Shown here piece after piece: positions 26,364-35,094 of a stretch of DNA of 64,000 nucleotides. A program made the position numbers and the translations under genes. The notes under the pieces were generated by a model. The model saw nothing but the letters and a program-made list of their open reading frames with translations, was not told where the DNA came from and ran no database searches. Source of the stretch: Aeromonas salmonicida subsp. salmonicida. Lineage in GTDB: Bacteria > Pseudomonadota > Gammaproteobacteria > Enterobacterales > Aeromonadaceae. How positions within the stretch are numbered: position 1 is the stretch's first letter; every line of letters begins with the position of its first letter. The DNA lies in the NCBI RefSeq assembly GCF_001643305.1, contig NZ_LSGW01000071.1, positions 96,110 through 160,109 of the forward strand. Direction: 5' to 3'.

Positions 26364-27632
26364 ATGAAAGATGCGACCCTGGCCCTGCACCACGGCTTTT
26401 CCAGCGATCCCACTACCAAGGCGGTCGCCGTGCCCATCTACCAGACGGTGGCCTACGAGTTCGGCAGCGCCCAGCACGGGGCGGATCTGTTCAATCTGGC
26501 GGTGCCGGGCAACATCTATACCCGTATCATGAATCCCACCAACGATGTGCTGGAACAGCGGATGGCCGCGCTGGAAGGGGGCATCGCCGGGCTGGTGGTC
26601 TCGGCAGGTTCCGCCGCCATCACTTACGCCATCCAGGCGCTGACCGCCGCCGGCGACAACATAGTCTCTACGCCCCAGCTCTATGGCGGCACCTACACAC
26701 TGTTCGCCCACATGCTGCCGAGCTTCGGGGTTGAAGTGCGCTTCGCCAGTGATGACAGCGCCGAGGCCATCGCCGCCCTCATCGACGACAAGACCAAGGC
26801 AGTCTATTGCGAGAGCATAGGCAACCCGGCAGGCAACATCGTCGATCTGGCCGCCTTCGCCAAGGTGGCCCACGCCCGTGGCGTGCCGCTCATCGTCGAC
26901 AACACGGTCGCCACGCCGGTGCTGTGCAAACCCATAGAACACGGCGCCGATATCGTGGTGCACAGCCTGACCAAATATGTCGGCGGTCACGGCAACTCGC
27001 TGGGCGGCGTCATCGTCGACTCGGGCAAGTTCCCCTGGGCGGATAACGCCGAACGCTTCCCCCAGCTCACCCAGCCCGAGCCCTCCTACCACGGTGTGGT
27101 CTACACACAAGCCTTCGGCCCCGCCGCCTTTATCGGCCGGGTTCGCACAGTGCCCTTGCGCAATACCGGCGCGGCGCTGGCCCCCATGAACGCCTTCCTG
27201 CTGCTGCAGGGGCTGGAGACCCTGAGCCTGCGCATGGAGCGCCACGTGGACAACGCCCTTCAGGTCGCCCACCACCTCAAGCATCACCCGAAAGTAGCCT
27301 GGGTCAGCTACGCCGGTCTGCCGGGACATCCCCACTATCTGCTGGCGGAGAAGTACATGGGGGGCCGGCCGTCGGCCATCCTCTCGTTTGGCCTGAAGGA
27401 GGGCTATGAGGCGGGGGTGCGCTTCTACGATGCCCTCAAGATCTTCAAGCGGCTGGTCAATATCGGCGACGCCAAGTCGCTGGCCTGCCACCCCGCCTCC
27501 ACCACCCATCGCCAGTTGAGCGAGGAGGAACAGGTCAGGGCCGGGGTCAAGCCGGAGATGATCCGCTTGTCGGTGGGGATAGAAGCGATCGAGGACATAT
27601 TGGCGGATCTGGATCAGGCGCTGGAGGCCTGA
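26364..27632 (+). CDS. O-acetylhomoserine sulfhydrylase / Cys-Met PLP enzyme (MetY type)
   Basis: 422 residues of the Cys/Met metabolism PLP family. The N-terminus TLALHHGFSSDPTTKAVAVP and the segment QTVAYEFGSAQHGADLFNL are typical of O-acetylhomoserine (thiol)-lyase; the PLP lysine is in HSLTKYVGGHG. It would make homocysteine from O-acetylhomoserine and sulfide. The window also encodes MetA, a succinyl-type enzyme in E. coli, so the exact in vivo substrate is open. Start ATG 26364 has AAGGAG six bases upstream. Methionine gamma-lyase is a less likely alternative. Confidence 0.85.
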   Translation: MKDATLALHHGFSSDPTTKAVAVPIYQTVAYEFGSAQHGADLFNLAVPGNIYTRIMNPTNDVLEQRMAALEGGIAGLVVSAGSAAITYAIQALTAAGDNIVSTPQLYGGTYTLFAHMLPSFGVEVRFASDDSAEAIAALIDDKTKAVYCESIGNPAGNIVDLAAFAKVAHARGVPLIVDNTVATPVLCKPIEHGADIVVHSLTKYVGGHGNSLGGVIVDSGKFPWADNAERFPQLTQPEPSYHGVVYTQAFGPAAFIGRVRTVPLRNTGAALAPMNAFLLLQGLETLSLRMERHVDNALQVAHHLKHHPKVAWVSYAGLPGHPHYLLAEKYMGGRPSAILSFGLKEGYEAGVRFYDALKIFKRLVNIGDAKSLACHPASTTHRQLSEEEQVRAGVKPEMIRLSVGIEAIEDILADLDQALEA

Positions 27633-27642
27633 GTCAGCCAAC

Positions 27643-27667
27643 GAGAGAGCGGGCACTGCCCGCTCTC
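27643..27667 (+). terminator. Terminator after the MetY-like gene
   Basis: GAGAGCGGGC-act-GCCCGCTCTC gives a perfect 10-bp stem, followed by TTGATTTCT. Confidence 0.85.
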
Positions 27668-27742
27668 TTGATTTCTCCATGCCGGTGAACCAGTCACCTC
27701 GCCGACGCGTATACCGACTCCTGCCACCGAATCGAGGTTCCA

Positions 27743-28369
27743 ATGATAATCCTGCACCACCTGAACAAATCCCGCTCCCAACGCATCATCTGGCTGCTCG
27801 AAGAGCTTGGCTTGCCCTACCAGATCAAGGCCTACCAGCGCGACGCCACCACCTTTCTGGCGCCGCCCGAGCTGAAAGCCATCCACCCCCTCGGCAAGTC
27901 GCCTGTCATCGAGCTGGAAGGACGCGTGCTGGCGGAATCCGGCGCCATCACAGAGTACCTGATTACCCGCCACGCCCCCGAGCGGCTGGCGCCAGCTCAG
28001 GATAGCCCCGACTACCCCGAATACCTGCAGTGGATCCACTTTGCCGAGAGCTCCGGCATACTGCCGCTGCTGCTCGACATGTTCGTGCGCAAGGATGGCA
28101 GCCCGATGCGCTTCCTGCCGGACTACGCCAAAGCGGAGTGCGCCAAGGTGCTGGGTTATCTGAACCAGGTGCTGGCAAGCCGCCACTATCTGGTGGGGGA
28201 CCGTCTCTCCGGCGCCGACATCATGAACTCCTTCCTGGTGGATCTGCTGGCCCAGGGCGGCCAGCTGACACACTTCCCGCACCTGCAAACCTACTGGGAA
28301 CGCCTCAATACCCATCCAGCCCGCCAAAAAGCAGCTGTGCTGGAGCGCGAGCTGGATCTGGGCGCCTGA
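27743..28369 (+). CDS. Glutathione S-transferase family protein
   Basis: 208 residues, full length for the family. The N-terminal thioredoxin-like half carries LNKSRSQRIIWLLEELGLPY and the glutathione-contacting cis-Pro and Glu-Ser (HPLGKSPVIE, VLAESGAITEYL). The helical C-terminal half includes LSGADIMNSFLVDLL. Cytosolic; the electrophile is unknown. It is monocistronic with a strong terminator 33 bases downstream. Confidence 0.9.
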   Translation: MIILHHLNKSRSQRIIWLLEELGLPYQIKAYQRDATTFLAPPELKAIHPLGKSPVIELEGRVLAESGAITEYLITRHAPERLAPAQDSPDYPEYLQWIHFAESSGILPLLLDMFVRKDGSPMRFLPDYAKAECAKVLGYLNQVLASRHYLVGDRLSGADIMNSFLVDLLAQGGQLTHFPHLQTYWERLNTHPARQKAAVLERELDLGA

Positions 28370-28401
28370 CCCTCTGCCTTCAGCGCCTCACCCCGGAATG
28401 C

Positions 28402-28428
28402 AAAACGCCCCGACAATCGGGGCGTTTT
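28402..28428 (+). terminator. Terminator after the glutathione transferase gene
   Basis: AAAACGCCCCG and CGGGGCGTTTT form an 11-bp stem around five bases, followed by CTTTTC. Confidence 0.93.
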
Positions 28429-28452
28429 CTTTTCAGCTCGTCAGCCAAATGC

Positions 28453-28712
28453 TCAGAGCGCGTGGGAAAGGATCCTCGCTACTATATTGCACGGATCTCT
28501 CCTTCGCCCGAAGCTGGCACCCCAGACTTAAAGAGCGTGTGACAGGATCCTGGCGACTATATTGCCCGGATCTATCCTTCACCCGGAGCTGGAACCCCAG
28601 ACTTAAAGGGCATGTGACAGGATCCTGGCGACTATATTGCCCGGATCTATCCTTCACCCGGAGCTGGAACCCCAGACTTAAAGGGCATGTGACAGGATCC
28701 TGGCGACCTTGT
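28453..28712. repeat. 75-bp tandem repeats carrying the tail and stop codon of the YqhD-like gene (4 copies)
   Basis: Stop codons lie at 28453, 28528, 28603 and 28678 (the real one), spaced exactly 75 bp. On the minus strand every copy encodes V-A-R-I-L-S-H-A-L-stop. The two middle copies continue upstream as I-D-P-G-N-I, the outer one as D-P-C-N-I, and the gene as I-D-P-D-K. Between the outer copy and its neighbour the last ten codons differ at seven third positions, all synonymous, and in TGA versus TAA. Copies 28528 and 28603 are nearly identical, consistent with recent tandem duplication of an older divergent tail. Confidence 0.95.
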
Positions 28713-29829
28713 CCGGATCTATGTCCTGCTGCTCCCCGAGCGCCGCCAGGCCGAAACGCTTGAGGTTGGAGCAGATGCCAGGGATGCAGCTCTCGCTTAG
28801 ACCGTAGTCGGCGAGACGGGTGCCCACCCCCATCTGCTGGAAGAACTGCTCGGTGCGGATAATCGCCTCCTCGATGCGCAGCGCCTTGTCCTCCCGGCTC
28901 GAATGCCAGACCCGTTCGGCGAACTGGGCCAGCTTCTCCTGCTTCTGGGCCGCCTGCTCACGCAGCAGGGAGGGCAGCACCACAGCCAGACTCTGGGCAT
29001 GATCCAGCCCGTGCAGCGCGGTGAGCTGGTGGCCGATGGCGTGGGTGGACCAGTCCTGCGGTACGCCGCGGCCGATGAGACCATTGAGCGCCAGGCTGGC
29101 GGCCCACATCAGGTTGGCGCGCACCTGATAATGGGTGGGATCCACCAGGGCTTTGGGGCCGTTATCCACCAGCACCTGCAGCAAGCCTTCCGCCAGCCTG
29201 TCCTGCACCTCGCCCCCCACAGGGAAGGTGAGGTACTGCTCAATGATGTGGACGAAGGCATCCACCACCCCATTGCCGATCTGGCGGGTGGGCAGGCTGT
29301 AGGTGGTGGTGGGATCGAGCACGGCAAACACAGGTTGCACCAGCGGATTCATGAAGGAGAGCTTGGCCTCCCCCCGGCTAACCACTGCGGCGGGATTGCT
29401 CTCCGAGCCGGTGGCGGGCAGGGTCAGCACGCAACCCAGCGGCAGGGCCGCCTTGACGGGCGCCTTGTGCAGCAGTATCTCCCAGGGATCCCCCCCCTCG
29501 AAGCAGGCCGCCGCGGCCACGAACTTGGTGCCATCCACCACGGATCCGCCGCCGACCGCCAGCAGGAAGTCGATGCGCTCGCGCTTGACCAGCGTCACCG
29601 CCTCCATCAGCTGATCGTACTGGGGGTTGGCCCCTATGCCGGGAAACTCCTGCCAATCCCTCCCCGCCAACGCCTGGGTTAACTGGTCATAGACGCCGTT
29701 TTTCTTGATGCTGCCACCGCCGTAGAGCACCAGCAGGCGACTGCCTGCCGGGATCAGGTCGGGCAGGCTGGCGATCTGGCCGTCACCAAAACAGACCCGG
29801 GTAGGATTGGCATATTGGAAGTTGTACAC
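28678..29829 (-). CDS. Iron-type NADPH alcohol/aldehyde reductase (YqhD family)
   Basis: 383 residues if the GTG at 29829 (GAGGG upstream) is the start, matching the YqhD N-terminus; an ATG at 29853 adds eight residues. Features: NADPH-binding LYGGGSIKKNGVYD, LLAVGGGSVVDGTKF, metal ligands Asp and His in GVVDAFVHIIEQY and the two His in IGHQLTALHGLDHAQ. It closely follows the remembered E. coli YqhD, which reduces short aldehydes. Cytosolic. Its 3' end is repeated downstream as four 75-bp units. Confidence 0.92.
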   Translation of the reverse strand: MYNFQYANPTRVCFGDGQIASLPDLIPAGSRLLVLYGGGSIKKNGVYDQLTQALAGRDWQEFPGIGANPQYDQLMEAVTLVKRERIDFLLAVGGGSVVDGTKFVAAAACFEGGDPWEILLHKAPVKAALPLGCVLTLPATGSESNPAAVVSRGEAKLSFMNPLVQPVFAVLDPTTTYSLPTRQIGNGVVDAFVHIIEQYLTFPVGGEVQDRLAEGLLQVLVDNGPKALVDPTHYQVRANLMWAASLALNGLIGRGVPQDWSTHAIGHQLTALHGLDHAQSLAVVLPSLLREQAAQKQEKLAQFAERVWHSSREDKALRIEEAIIRTEQFFQQMGVGTRLADYGLSESCIPGICSNLKRFGLAALGEQQDIDPDKVARILSHAL

Positions 29830-30048
29830 GGCAAAGCCCTCGGTTGAATGCATGCAAGGGGATTGTGCGCCCGTGGCTCCGGCAGGTCAAAAAACGGGAG
29901 CCGGCTATCAAAACACGCATTGCGTTCGAGTCCAGCGGGTTGGTCAGGCGCGGCTCTGCTATGGTCTGTCAGGAAGGCGGTGCCATGTGCCATCCGGGCC
30001 TGCAGCCCACCTCCTTTCATCCTCATTTCCCGTCATAAGGTCTGAAAC

Positions 30049-30630
30049 ATGAAATTGAAGCATGCATGGATTGCCGGTCTGCTCTCCCTCTCGACCTGCC
30101 TGGTGCAAGCCGCCGAGGTGGTCACCGAAGTCGCGACCGCCCCGGGCAAGGCCAGTCTGGTCGAAGCCGTGACTGCCCAGGCGACGGTGACTGCCATCGA
30201 CATGGCGAGCCGCAAGGTCAGCCTGAAAAATGACGCCGGTGAAGCGTTCGACATAGTCGCCGGTGAACAGGTTACCAACCTGCAAAACCTCAAGGTTGGC
30301 GATACGGTGGTACTGAAATACCTGCAGATGCTGGATCTGGAACTGCTCAAGGGCACGGCTGGCGTCAGACAGCGCGTCGTCGAGGTAGATGCGGACAAGG
30401 CCGCCGCTGGCCAGAAGCCGGGGGCCGGGGTGGGGGTCAAGGTCACACTGTATGGGGACGTCATCGACGTCGACAAGGCGCAGCAGACGGTCACGGTCAA
30501 AGGGGTGGATCACACCCTGGTGGTCAAGGTGCATAACCCGACGCAATTTGCCCTGATCGCCAAAGGGGATCAGATCAAGGCTGTCCAGACCCAGGCGGTG
30601 GGTATCGGCATTGTGCCCGAGAAAAAATAG
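30049..30630 (+). CDS. Exported protein with two related beta modules, unknown function
   Basis: 193 residues with a signal peptide (WIAGLLSLSTCLVQA/AEV). Two similar segments follow, around residues 45-90 (ATVTAIDMASRKVSLKND, LKVGDTVVL) and 130-180 (GDVIDVDKAQQTVTVKG, LIAKGDQIK), which suggest tandem OB-like or barrel modules. No catalytic motif is visible and I do not recognise a family. Start ATG 30049 follows AAGG. Its last five codons plus stop are echoed in a 17-bp array immediately downstream. Confidence 0.8.
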   Translation: MKLKHAWIAGLLSLSTCLVQAAEVVTEVATAPGKASLVEAVTAQATVTAIDMASRKVSLKNDAGEAFDIVAGEQVTNLQNLKVGDTVVLKYLQMLDLELLKGTAGVRQRVVEVDADKAAAGQKPGAGVGVKVTLYGDVIDVDKAQQTVTVKGVDHTLVVKVHNPTQFALIAKGDQIKAVQTQAVGIGIVPEKK

Positions 30631-30681
30631 TACCCGAGAAGAAATAGCGCCTGAGAAGACATAGCGCCGGAGCAGAAACGG
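30614..30681 (+). repeat. 17-bp tandem repeats of the gene end P-E-K-K-stop (4 copies)
   Basis: Units at 30614, 30631, 30648 and 30665. Each reads CCN-GAG-(A/C)A(A/G)-A(A/C)A and, in the first three, TAG. The first is the real gene end. Read in their own frames the copies give P-E-K-K-stop, P-E-K-K-stop, P-E-K-T-stop and P-E-Q-K-R. Proline codons vary only in the third base (CCC, CCC, CCT, CCG). A 17-bp period changes frame each time, so read-through is not the purpose. Confidence 0.92.
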
Positions 30682-30715
30682 GGCCGGGAAGGCAGCAGCC
30701 CCAAGAGCCTGTCAA

Positions 30716-30742
30716 AAAGGGAGGGACATCACCCCTCCCTTT
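30716..30742 (+). terminator. Terminator after the exported protein gene and its repeats
   Basis: AAAGGGAGGG and CCCTCCCTTT form a 10-bp stem around seven bases and are followed by CTCATTGT. It sits beyond the 17-bp repeats. Confidence 0.85.
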
Positions 30743-30853
30743 CTCATTGTGATGTCATCATTCCTTCCACATGGGAAAGGCGGCGTCATTACCCGAGGCA
30801 ACACCTTGCCCCCGATGACCACAGATTGCCGTTCGAGTCGTGCAGGCAATCAC

Positions 30854-31306
30854 TCAGGTAGTCTTGGTCTCTTCCTTTGGCTCGCTCTTCTTGCCGGTGA
30901 GGCGATCCATGGCATCTTGCAGCATGGTCTCCTTCTGCTCGTTCAAGGCCTTGCTCTGCTGCTCGCGCTCTTCGGCAGAGAGTTGCTTGTTGTCGGCGAT
31001 CGCCTTGAGCTTCTCCTCTATCTCGTTGAACTTCTTGCGATCAAACCCAAGCGCCTTGTCCACCAGCTGCTGCATCATGCCACCCTTGTCCGAGTTCATG
31101 TCCAGCGCGGGCGGCAGCTTGCTGTTCTTGGCCAGATGCTCATAGGTAAGCGCCTGCTGCGCCTTGCTGGTCAGTCGCTGGGAGGAGAGGTTGACCAACT
31201 CCTCCCAGCCGCCACCCTGACCACTGTCGGCACCGCTGAGGGTGGCGAGGGCGCGGGAGTTGGACGCACTCTGGGCAAGTTGCTGGCTGTAGGGTTTGAT
31301 ATCCAT
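30854..31306 (-). CDS. Hypothetical cytosolic protein, mostly helical
   Basis: 150 residues from ATG 31306 (GGAG at five bases). The start MDIKPYSQQLAQSASN is followed by WEELVNLSSQRLTSKAQQAL and a highly charged helical C-terminal half rich in Lys, Glu and Gln (EEKLKAIADNKQLSAEEREQ). No signal peptide, membrane segment or recognised domain. An inverted repeat GATTGCC/GGCAATC lies just after the stop. Earlier in-frame ATGs up to 31372 have no ribosome binding site. Confidence 0.7.
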   Translation of the reverse strand: MDIKPYSQQLAQSASNSRALATLSGADSGQGGGWEELVNLSSQRLTSKAQQALTYEHLAKNSKLPPALDMNSDKGGMMQQLVDKALGFDRKKFNEIEEKLKAIADNKQLSAEEREQQSKALNEQKETMLQDAMDRLTGKKSEPKEETKTT

Positions 31307-31780
31307 GGGGACTCCAATCTGTATGCCGATCCGGCATGACGCTTTGGCTGATTCGATAACATGGGGCGCCAAGCCCCACCATTGTCAATTAAACCAGCAA
31401 GTTACAGGCCAACTTTCCAGATGGGGCCAAATCCCGCACTCAGGCTGGCGCCACGCCCATTGCTCGCAGCAAGCCGGGCGTCAGAATCATGACTCCTGCG
31501 CCGCCCCGTCATGATATTGCGGCACATCTCTCTACACTCGAACGCCTCTGCCAGAGAAAGCCAAGGATTAGCGCGTAGATCACAAAACAAACAACTGCAG
31601 AAGTCTACAATTTTGGCGCACGATAGAACCAGCAAGCAGTGTTATGGATGAAATGTTTGCGACATCAATGATCGGCAGACCAATCCACCGGCATACTTCA
31701 CATGCCGCAGTCGGCCTGCGGCAGCGCGCATCCCATCCCACCGCCTGACTTTCACTCACAGTTACGCTTCGGGCAATGCC
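31307..31780. other. Intergenic region between the hypothetical protein and the C69 dipeptidase
   Basis: About 470 bases. I see no supportable gene; several short frames on both strands lack starts and family resemblance. It must contain the divergent promoters of the genes at 31306 and 31781. No riboswitch, tRNA or repeat was recognised. Confidence 0.45.
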
Positions 31781-33253
31781 ATGAAAAAACACACCTTGAG
31801 TCTCCTCTCCGCCACCCTGCTCACCCTGCTTGGCACCAGTGCCGACGCCTGTACCGGCCTCATCGTCGGCAAGGGCGCCAGTGCCGACGGCAGCGTGATG
31901 ATCGCCAGAAACGAGGATTTTGGCGTCAACAACTGGAACAAGTATTTGGCCTTCCGACCCGCCCAGCAGAACGAGGGCAAGGTCTGGAAGCTCGGCAACG
32001 GGCTGGAAGTGCCCATGCCCAAGGCCTTCCTCGCCTACTCCGCCATTCGTGACTGGGACGCCACCATCAGCGACCCCGCGGGTAAATATTATGAAGAGCG
32101 CGGCATCAATGAGTTCAACGTCGCCCTCTCGGCCACCACCAGTGCCGAAGTCAACGACAAGGCCCAAAAAGCCGATCCGCTGATCGAGAAGGGAGTGATT
32201 GAAGCCATCATCCCCACCCTGATCCTGCCACAGGCCAGGAGCGCCAAAGAAGGCGTCGCGCTGCTTGGCCGCTATGTGGAGCAATATGGCGCCGGTGAGG
32301 GCAACAGCCTCTATCTGGCGGATGTGAACGAGGCCTGGCTGATGGAGATAGGCTCCGGCCACCACTGGATCGCGGTACGGGTGCCGGACGACAGCTACGC
32401 CATGGTGGCCAACGGCCTGCGCATCCACGGCGTCAATCTAGACAGCGCCGATGTGCTGCACTCGCCCAAGCTGCTGGAGTTCGTGCGCGAGCACAAGCTG
32501 CTGGATAACGCCGACCCCAAGGACTTCAACTTCGCCAAGGCATTCGGGGTGATTGCCGATCCCTACAACGTGGATCGGGAGTGGCTCGGCCAAAAAATGC
32601 TGACCGCCTCCCACCAGCAAGCCACCCGGCAGGCGCAATATCCGCTGTTCATGAAGCCGGATGCCCCTATCGCCGTGCCGGACGTGGCCAAGGTGCTGAG
32701 CGCCACCTATGAGGGCACGCCGCTCGCTGGCAAGGCGGAGCGACCGATCCGCATCGATCGTCAGCTCGAATCCCACGTGATCCAGCTGCGCAAGGAGATG
32801 CCCAAGGAGCTGCAGGGGCTCATCTGGCAGAGCTACGGCGTGCTGGCCGAGTCGGTGATGGTGCCGCTCTACAGCCCGCTGGAATCCTACCCTCTACCCT
32901 ATCGCATCGGCAGCGACAGCTACTCCGATGACTCCGCCTACTGGCAGTTCCGCAGCCTGACAGCGCTGGCCAACACCAATCCGGACAAATATCTGCCGCT
33001 GCTGCGGGGCGTCTGGAGCAAGGAGAGCGCCAAGCTCTACAAGGAAGTGGCGGTGCTCGACAAGACCCTCAAGCAGACCTATGCCAACGACAAGGCCACC
33101 GCGCTCGGGCTGGCCGCCGACTACTCCTACGGCCAGCTGGAGCAGACCTACCAGATGGCCAAAGAGTTGCGCTACAAGCTGATGACGGATCTCACCAAGA
33201 GCACGGAGAAGAAGTATTCAGAGGAGGAGTTCAAGAAGATCATGAGCCTCTGA
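31781..33253 (+). CDS. Exported C69-family dipeptidase (Ntn hydrolase)
   Basis: 490 residues. The signal peptide ends at TSADA and is followed directly by CTGLIVGKGASADGSVMIARNEDFG, where the Cys is the N-terminal nucleophile typical of peptidase family C69/U34. Processing by signal peptidase would thus create the active site. Expected action is removal of dipeptides or amino-terminal residues in the periplasm. A downstream terminator is shared with ydfG. It lies two genes away from a GNAT/RLAN-ATP-grasp pair, a mixture seen in peptide-tagging gene neighbourhoods. Confidence 0.9.
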   Translation: MKKHTLSLLSATLLTLLGTSADACTGLIVGKGASADGSVMIARNEDFGVNNWNKYLAFRPAQQNEGKVWKLGNGLEVPMPKAFLAYSAIRDWDATISDPAGKYYEERGINEFNVALSATTSAEVNDKAQKADPLIEKGVIEAIIPTLILPQARSAKEGVALLGRYVEQYGAGEGNSLYLADVNEAWLMEIGSGHHWIAVRVPDDSYAMVANGLRIHGVNLDSADVLHSPKLLEFVREHKLLDNADPKDFNFAKAFGVIADPYNVDREWLGQKMLTASHQQATRQAQYPLFMKPDAPIAVPDVAKVLSATYEGTPLAGKAERPIRIDRQLESHVIQLRKEMPKELQGLIWQSYGVLAESVMVPLYSPLESYPLPYRIGSDSYSDDSAYWQFRSLTALANTNPDKYLPLLRGVWSKESAKLYKEVAVLDKTLKQTYANDKATALGLAADYSYGQLEQTYQMAKELRYKLMTDLTKSTEKKYSEEEFKKIMSL

Positions 33254-33270
33254 CCGGCTCTTCAAAGCAA

Positions 33271-33292
33271 AGAGGCACCCTTGGGTGCCTCT
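33271..33292. terminator. Terminator between the dipeptidase gene and ydfG
   Basis: AGAGGCACCC-tt-GGGTGCCTCT is a 10-bp stem; TCTTGTTT follows on the plus strand. It can serve both convergent genes. Confidence 0.92.
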
Positions 33293-33315
33293 TCTTGTTT
33301 CGCCAAACGGGAAGC

Positions 33316-34062
33316 TCAGCGGCGACTGATCTGGAGCGGACCGAAGGTCTGGGCCACCGGCATCATCTCTATGCTGTTGATGTTGACATGGGCCGGCTGC
33401 TGGCTGACCCAGAGCACTGTGTTGGCGATGTCTTCCGGCTGAATGGCCTGCACCCCCTGATAGACGGTCGCGGCCTTGGCGTCGTCACCGTGGAAGCGCA
33501 CGTTGGAGAACTCGGTGCCGCCACACAGACCAGGCTCCACATTGGTGACACGGATGGCGGTGCCCGCCAGGTCGGCGCGCAGGTTGAGGCTGAACTGTTT
33601 CACGAATGCCTTGGTGGCGCCGTAGACGTTGCCGCCCGGATAGGGGTAGGTGCCTGCGATGGAGCCTATGTTGACCACGTGGCCACGATTGCGCGCCACC
33701 ATGCCCGGCAGCAGCAATCGGGTGAGCAGAGTCAAACCGCTGATGTTGGTGGCTATCATCTGCTCCCAGTCTTCGAGGTCCGCCTTGTGGGCGGGTTCCA
33801 GCCCCAGGGCCAGACCGGCGTTGTTGACCAGCAGATCCACTTCTTGCCAGGCAGCCGGCAGGCCAGCGATGGCGGCTTGAGTCGCCGTCTTGTCCTGCAC
33901 GTCGAATACCAGCGGCAGGAACTGCTCGCCCAGCTCGTCAGCCAACGCAGCCAGCCGCTCGGCGCGACGACCGGTGCCGATCACCTTGTAGCCCGCCTGC
34001 ACCAGCTGGCGGCTGATGGCCTCCCCAAAGCCGGACGAAGCACCCGTTACCATTGCAATCAT
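33316..34062 (-). CDS. ydfG: YdfG, NADP-dependent 3-hydroxy acid dehydrogenase
   Basis: Short-chain dehydrogenase of 248 residues. It has the nucleotide motif MVTGASSGFGEA, LVNNAGLALGLEPAHKA, and the Ser-Tyr-Lys set in NIGSIAGTYPYPGGNVYGATKAF. It matches remembered E. coli YdfG nearly throughout, including the end AHVNINSIEMMPV. YdfG oxidises 3-hydroxy acids such as L-allo-threonine and can act on malonic semialdehyde. The ATG at 34062 follows GGAGG by five bases; the frame extends to 34122 without support. Confidence 0.94.
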   Translation of the reverse strand: MIAMVTGASSGFGEAISRQLVQAGYKVIGTGRRAERLAALADELGEQFLPLVFDVQDKTATQAAIAGLPAAWQEVDLLVNNAGLALGLEPAHKADLEDWEQMIATNISGLTLLTRLLLPGMVARNRGHVVNIGSIAGTYPYPGGNVYGATKAFVKQFSLNLRADLAGTAIRVTNVEPGLCGGTEFSNVRFHGDDAKAATVYQGVQAIQPEDIANTVLWVSQQPAHVNINSIEMMPVAQTFGPLQISRR

Positions 34063-34118
34063 CTGAACCTCCATATCTACACCGATATTGTTATTTATGT
34101 GTTTGAATCCACTCAGAT

Positions 34119-34364
34119 TCATTCATCGCTCAATTCACGCCCGGTCACCTTTCGCCAGACAAATACCACCAGATGGAGCAGGAGCAGGCCTGAGCCTCCC
34201 AGCGCGAACAGCAGACCAGTGAGGGCATTGACTGAGGTGTCGGCACCAAACCACCACCACACCAGCCAGCCGATCAGGCCGATGACAAACGTCTGGATGG
34301 CGCAGACAGGGCAGCGCCCCAGCTTGGCCTTGATGGCGGTGGCAAGGCAGTCTTCACAACTCAT
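34119..34364 (-). CDS. DUF3624 small membrane protein
   Basis: 81 residues with two hydrophobic helices (FVIGLIGWLVWWWFG and LLFALGGSGLLLLHLVVFVW) and an N-terminal Cys set (MSCEDCLATAIKAKLGRCPVC) that looks like a small metal-binding knuckle. This pattern is that of DUF3624 from Vibrio and Aeromonas; function unknown. The start overlaps the stop of the GNAT gene by four bases, so the two are co-translated. Confidence 0.82.
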   Translation of the reverse strand: MSCEDCLATAIKAKLGRCPVCAIQTFVIGLIGWLVWWWFGADTSVNALTGLLFALGGSGLLLLHLVVFVWRKVTGRELSDE

Positions 34365-34906
34365 CCTGAGCAGCCCGCCTTGCCGTGTTGCAAGGCTGCT
34401 TTACCGCCTATGCGGTGCTTGCGGGCCAGACCGCGCAGCTGACGCTCCTCGTCACCAATGAGTGACAACACCAGCCGGTGAGCATGCTGGTCTCGGCCAT
34501 AGTAATCCGGCAACCTCTGCTGCGCCTTGAATCCCAGCGCCTGATAGAGGGCAAGCGCCTCTTCATTGGCATCGCCCACCTCGAGGCGCACTGCCCCCCA
34601 GCCAGCTTCGCGCCCCTCCCGGATCACCTGCTCTAGCAGACGGCGGGCCCAGCCCTGACGACGAATGGTCCAGCGGATGGCGAGGGTCTGGATCACCAGC
34701 CGATCCCACCCTCTGTGCTCCAGCAGGCTGAGATACCCCATCAGCTGCGACGTCTCATCCAGCAGCAGCAGGGTGCGCCCTTTGGCGTGGGTGAGCAGAT
34801 AGTGCCAGCGGCTGCGGCCAAAGGCGACTTCGGGGGGAAAGCAGTAGCGTTCCAGCTTAACGATGGCGCCCAAATCATCGGTTCGGGCCGCGCGCACGGT
34901 CAACAC
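34361..34906 (-). CDS. GNAT-family N-acetyltransferase (RimI-like)
   Basis: 181 residues from a GTG at 34906 (AAGGA seven bases upstream). The acetyl-CoA site is visible as VIQTLAIRWTIRRQGWARRLLE, followed by VRLEVGDANEEALALYQALGF, the typical motif B of RimI relatives that acetylate protein N-termini or amino acids. It is divergent from the RLAN/ATP-grasp gene at 35095; GNAT genes recur beside such ligases. The acceptor is unknown. Confidence 0.88.
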   Translation of the reverse strand: MLTVRAARTDDLGAIVKLERYCFPPEVAFGRSRWHYLLTHAKGRTLLLLDETSQLMGYLSLLEHRGWDRLVIQTLAIRWTIRRQGWARRLLEQVIREGREAGWGAVRLEVGDANEEALALYQALGFKAQQRLPDYYGRDQHAHRLVLSLIGDEERQLRGLARKHRIGGKAALQHGKAGCSG

Positions 34907-35094
34907 AGGGAGTCCTTGTTCGGTTATTTATCTTCAGCACCAGAAATGCGACTTGTATCACAAGTTACCAAAGCAGAATATTAGGCACTGTAACCTCTTG
35001 TTTCCCCTCGCGCCATTGTCGTGCTTGTCGGTGCATCGAAGCCCACTGGGGATACTGCCATTCAAGGCAGTCTGATCTGTGGAGCCGAAGAACT

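Noticed and set aside
26253..27743. 496-codon frame antisense to the MetY-like gene
   Set aside because: Shadow; the sense gene has all PLP-family motifs.
28453..28712. CRISPR-like array
   Set aside because: Units are directly adjacent without spacers and consist of gene-tail sequence; no cas genes are near.
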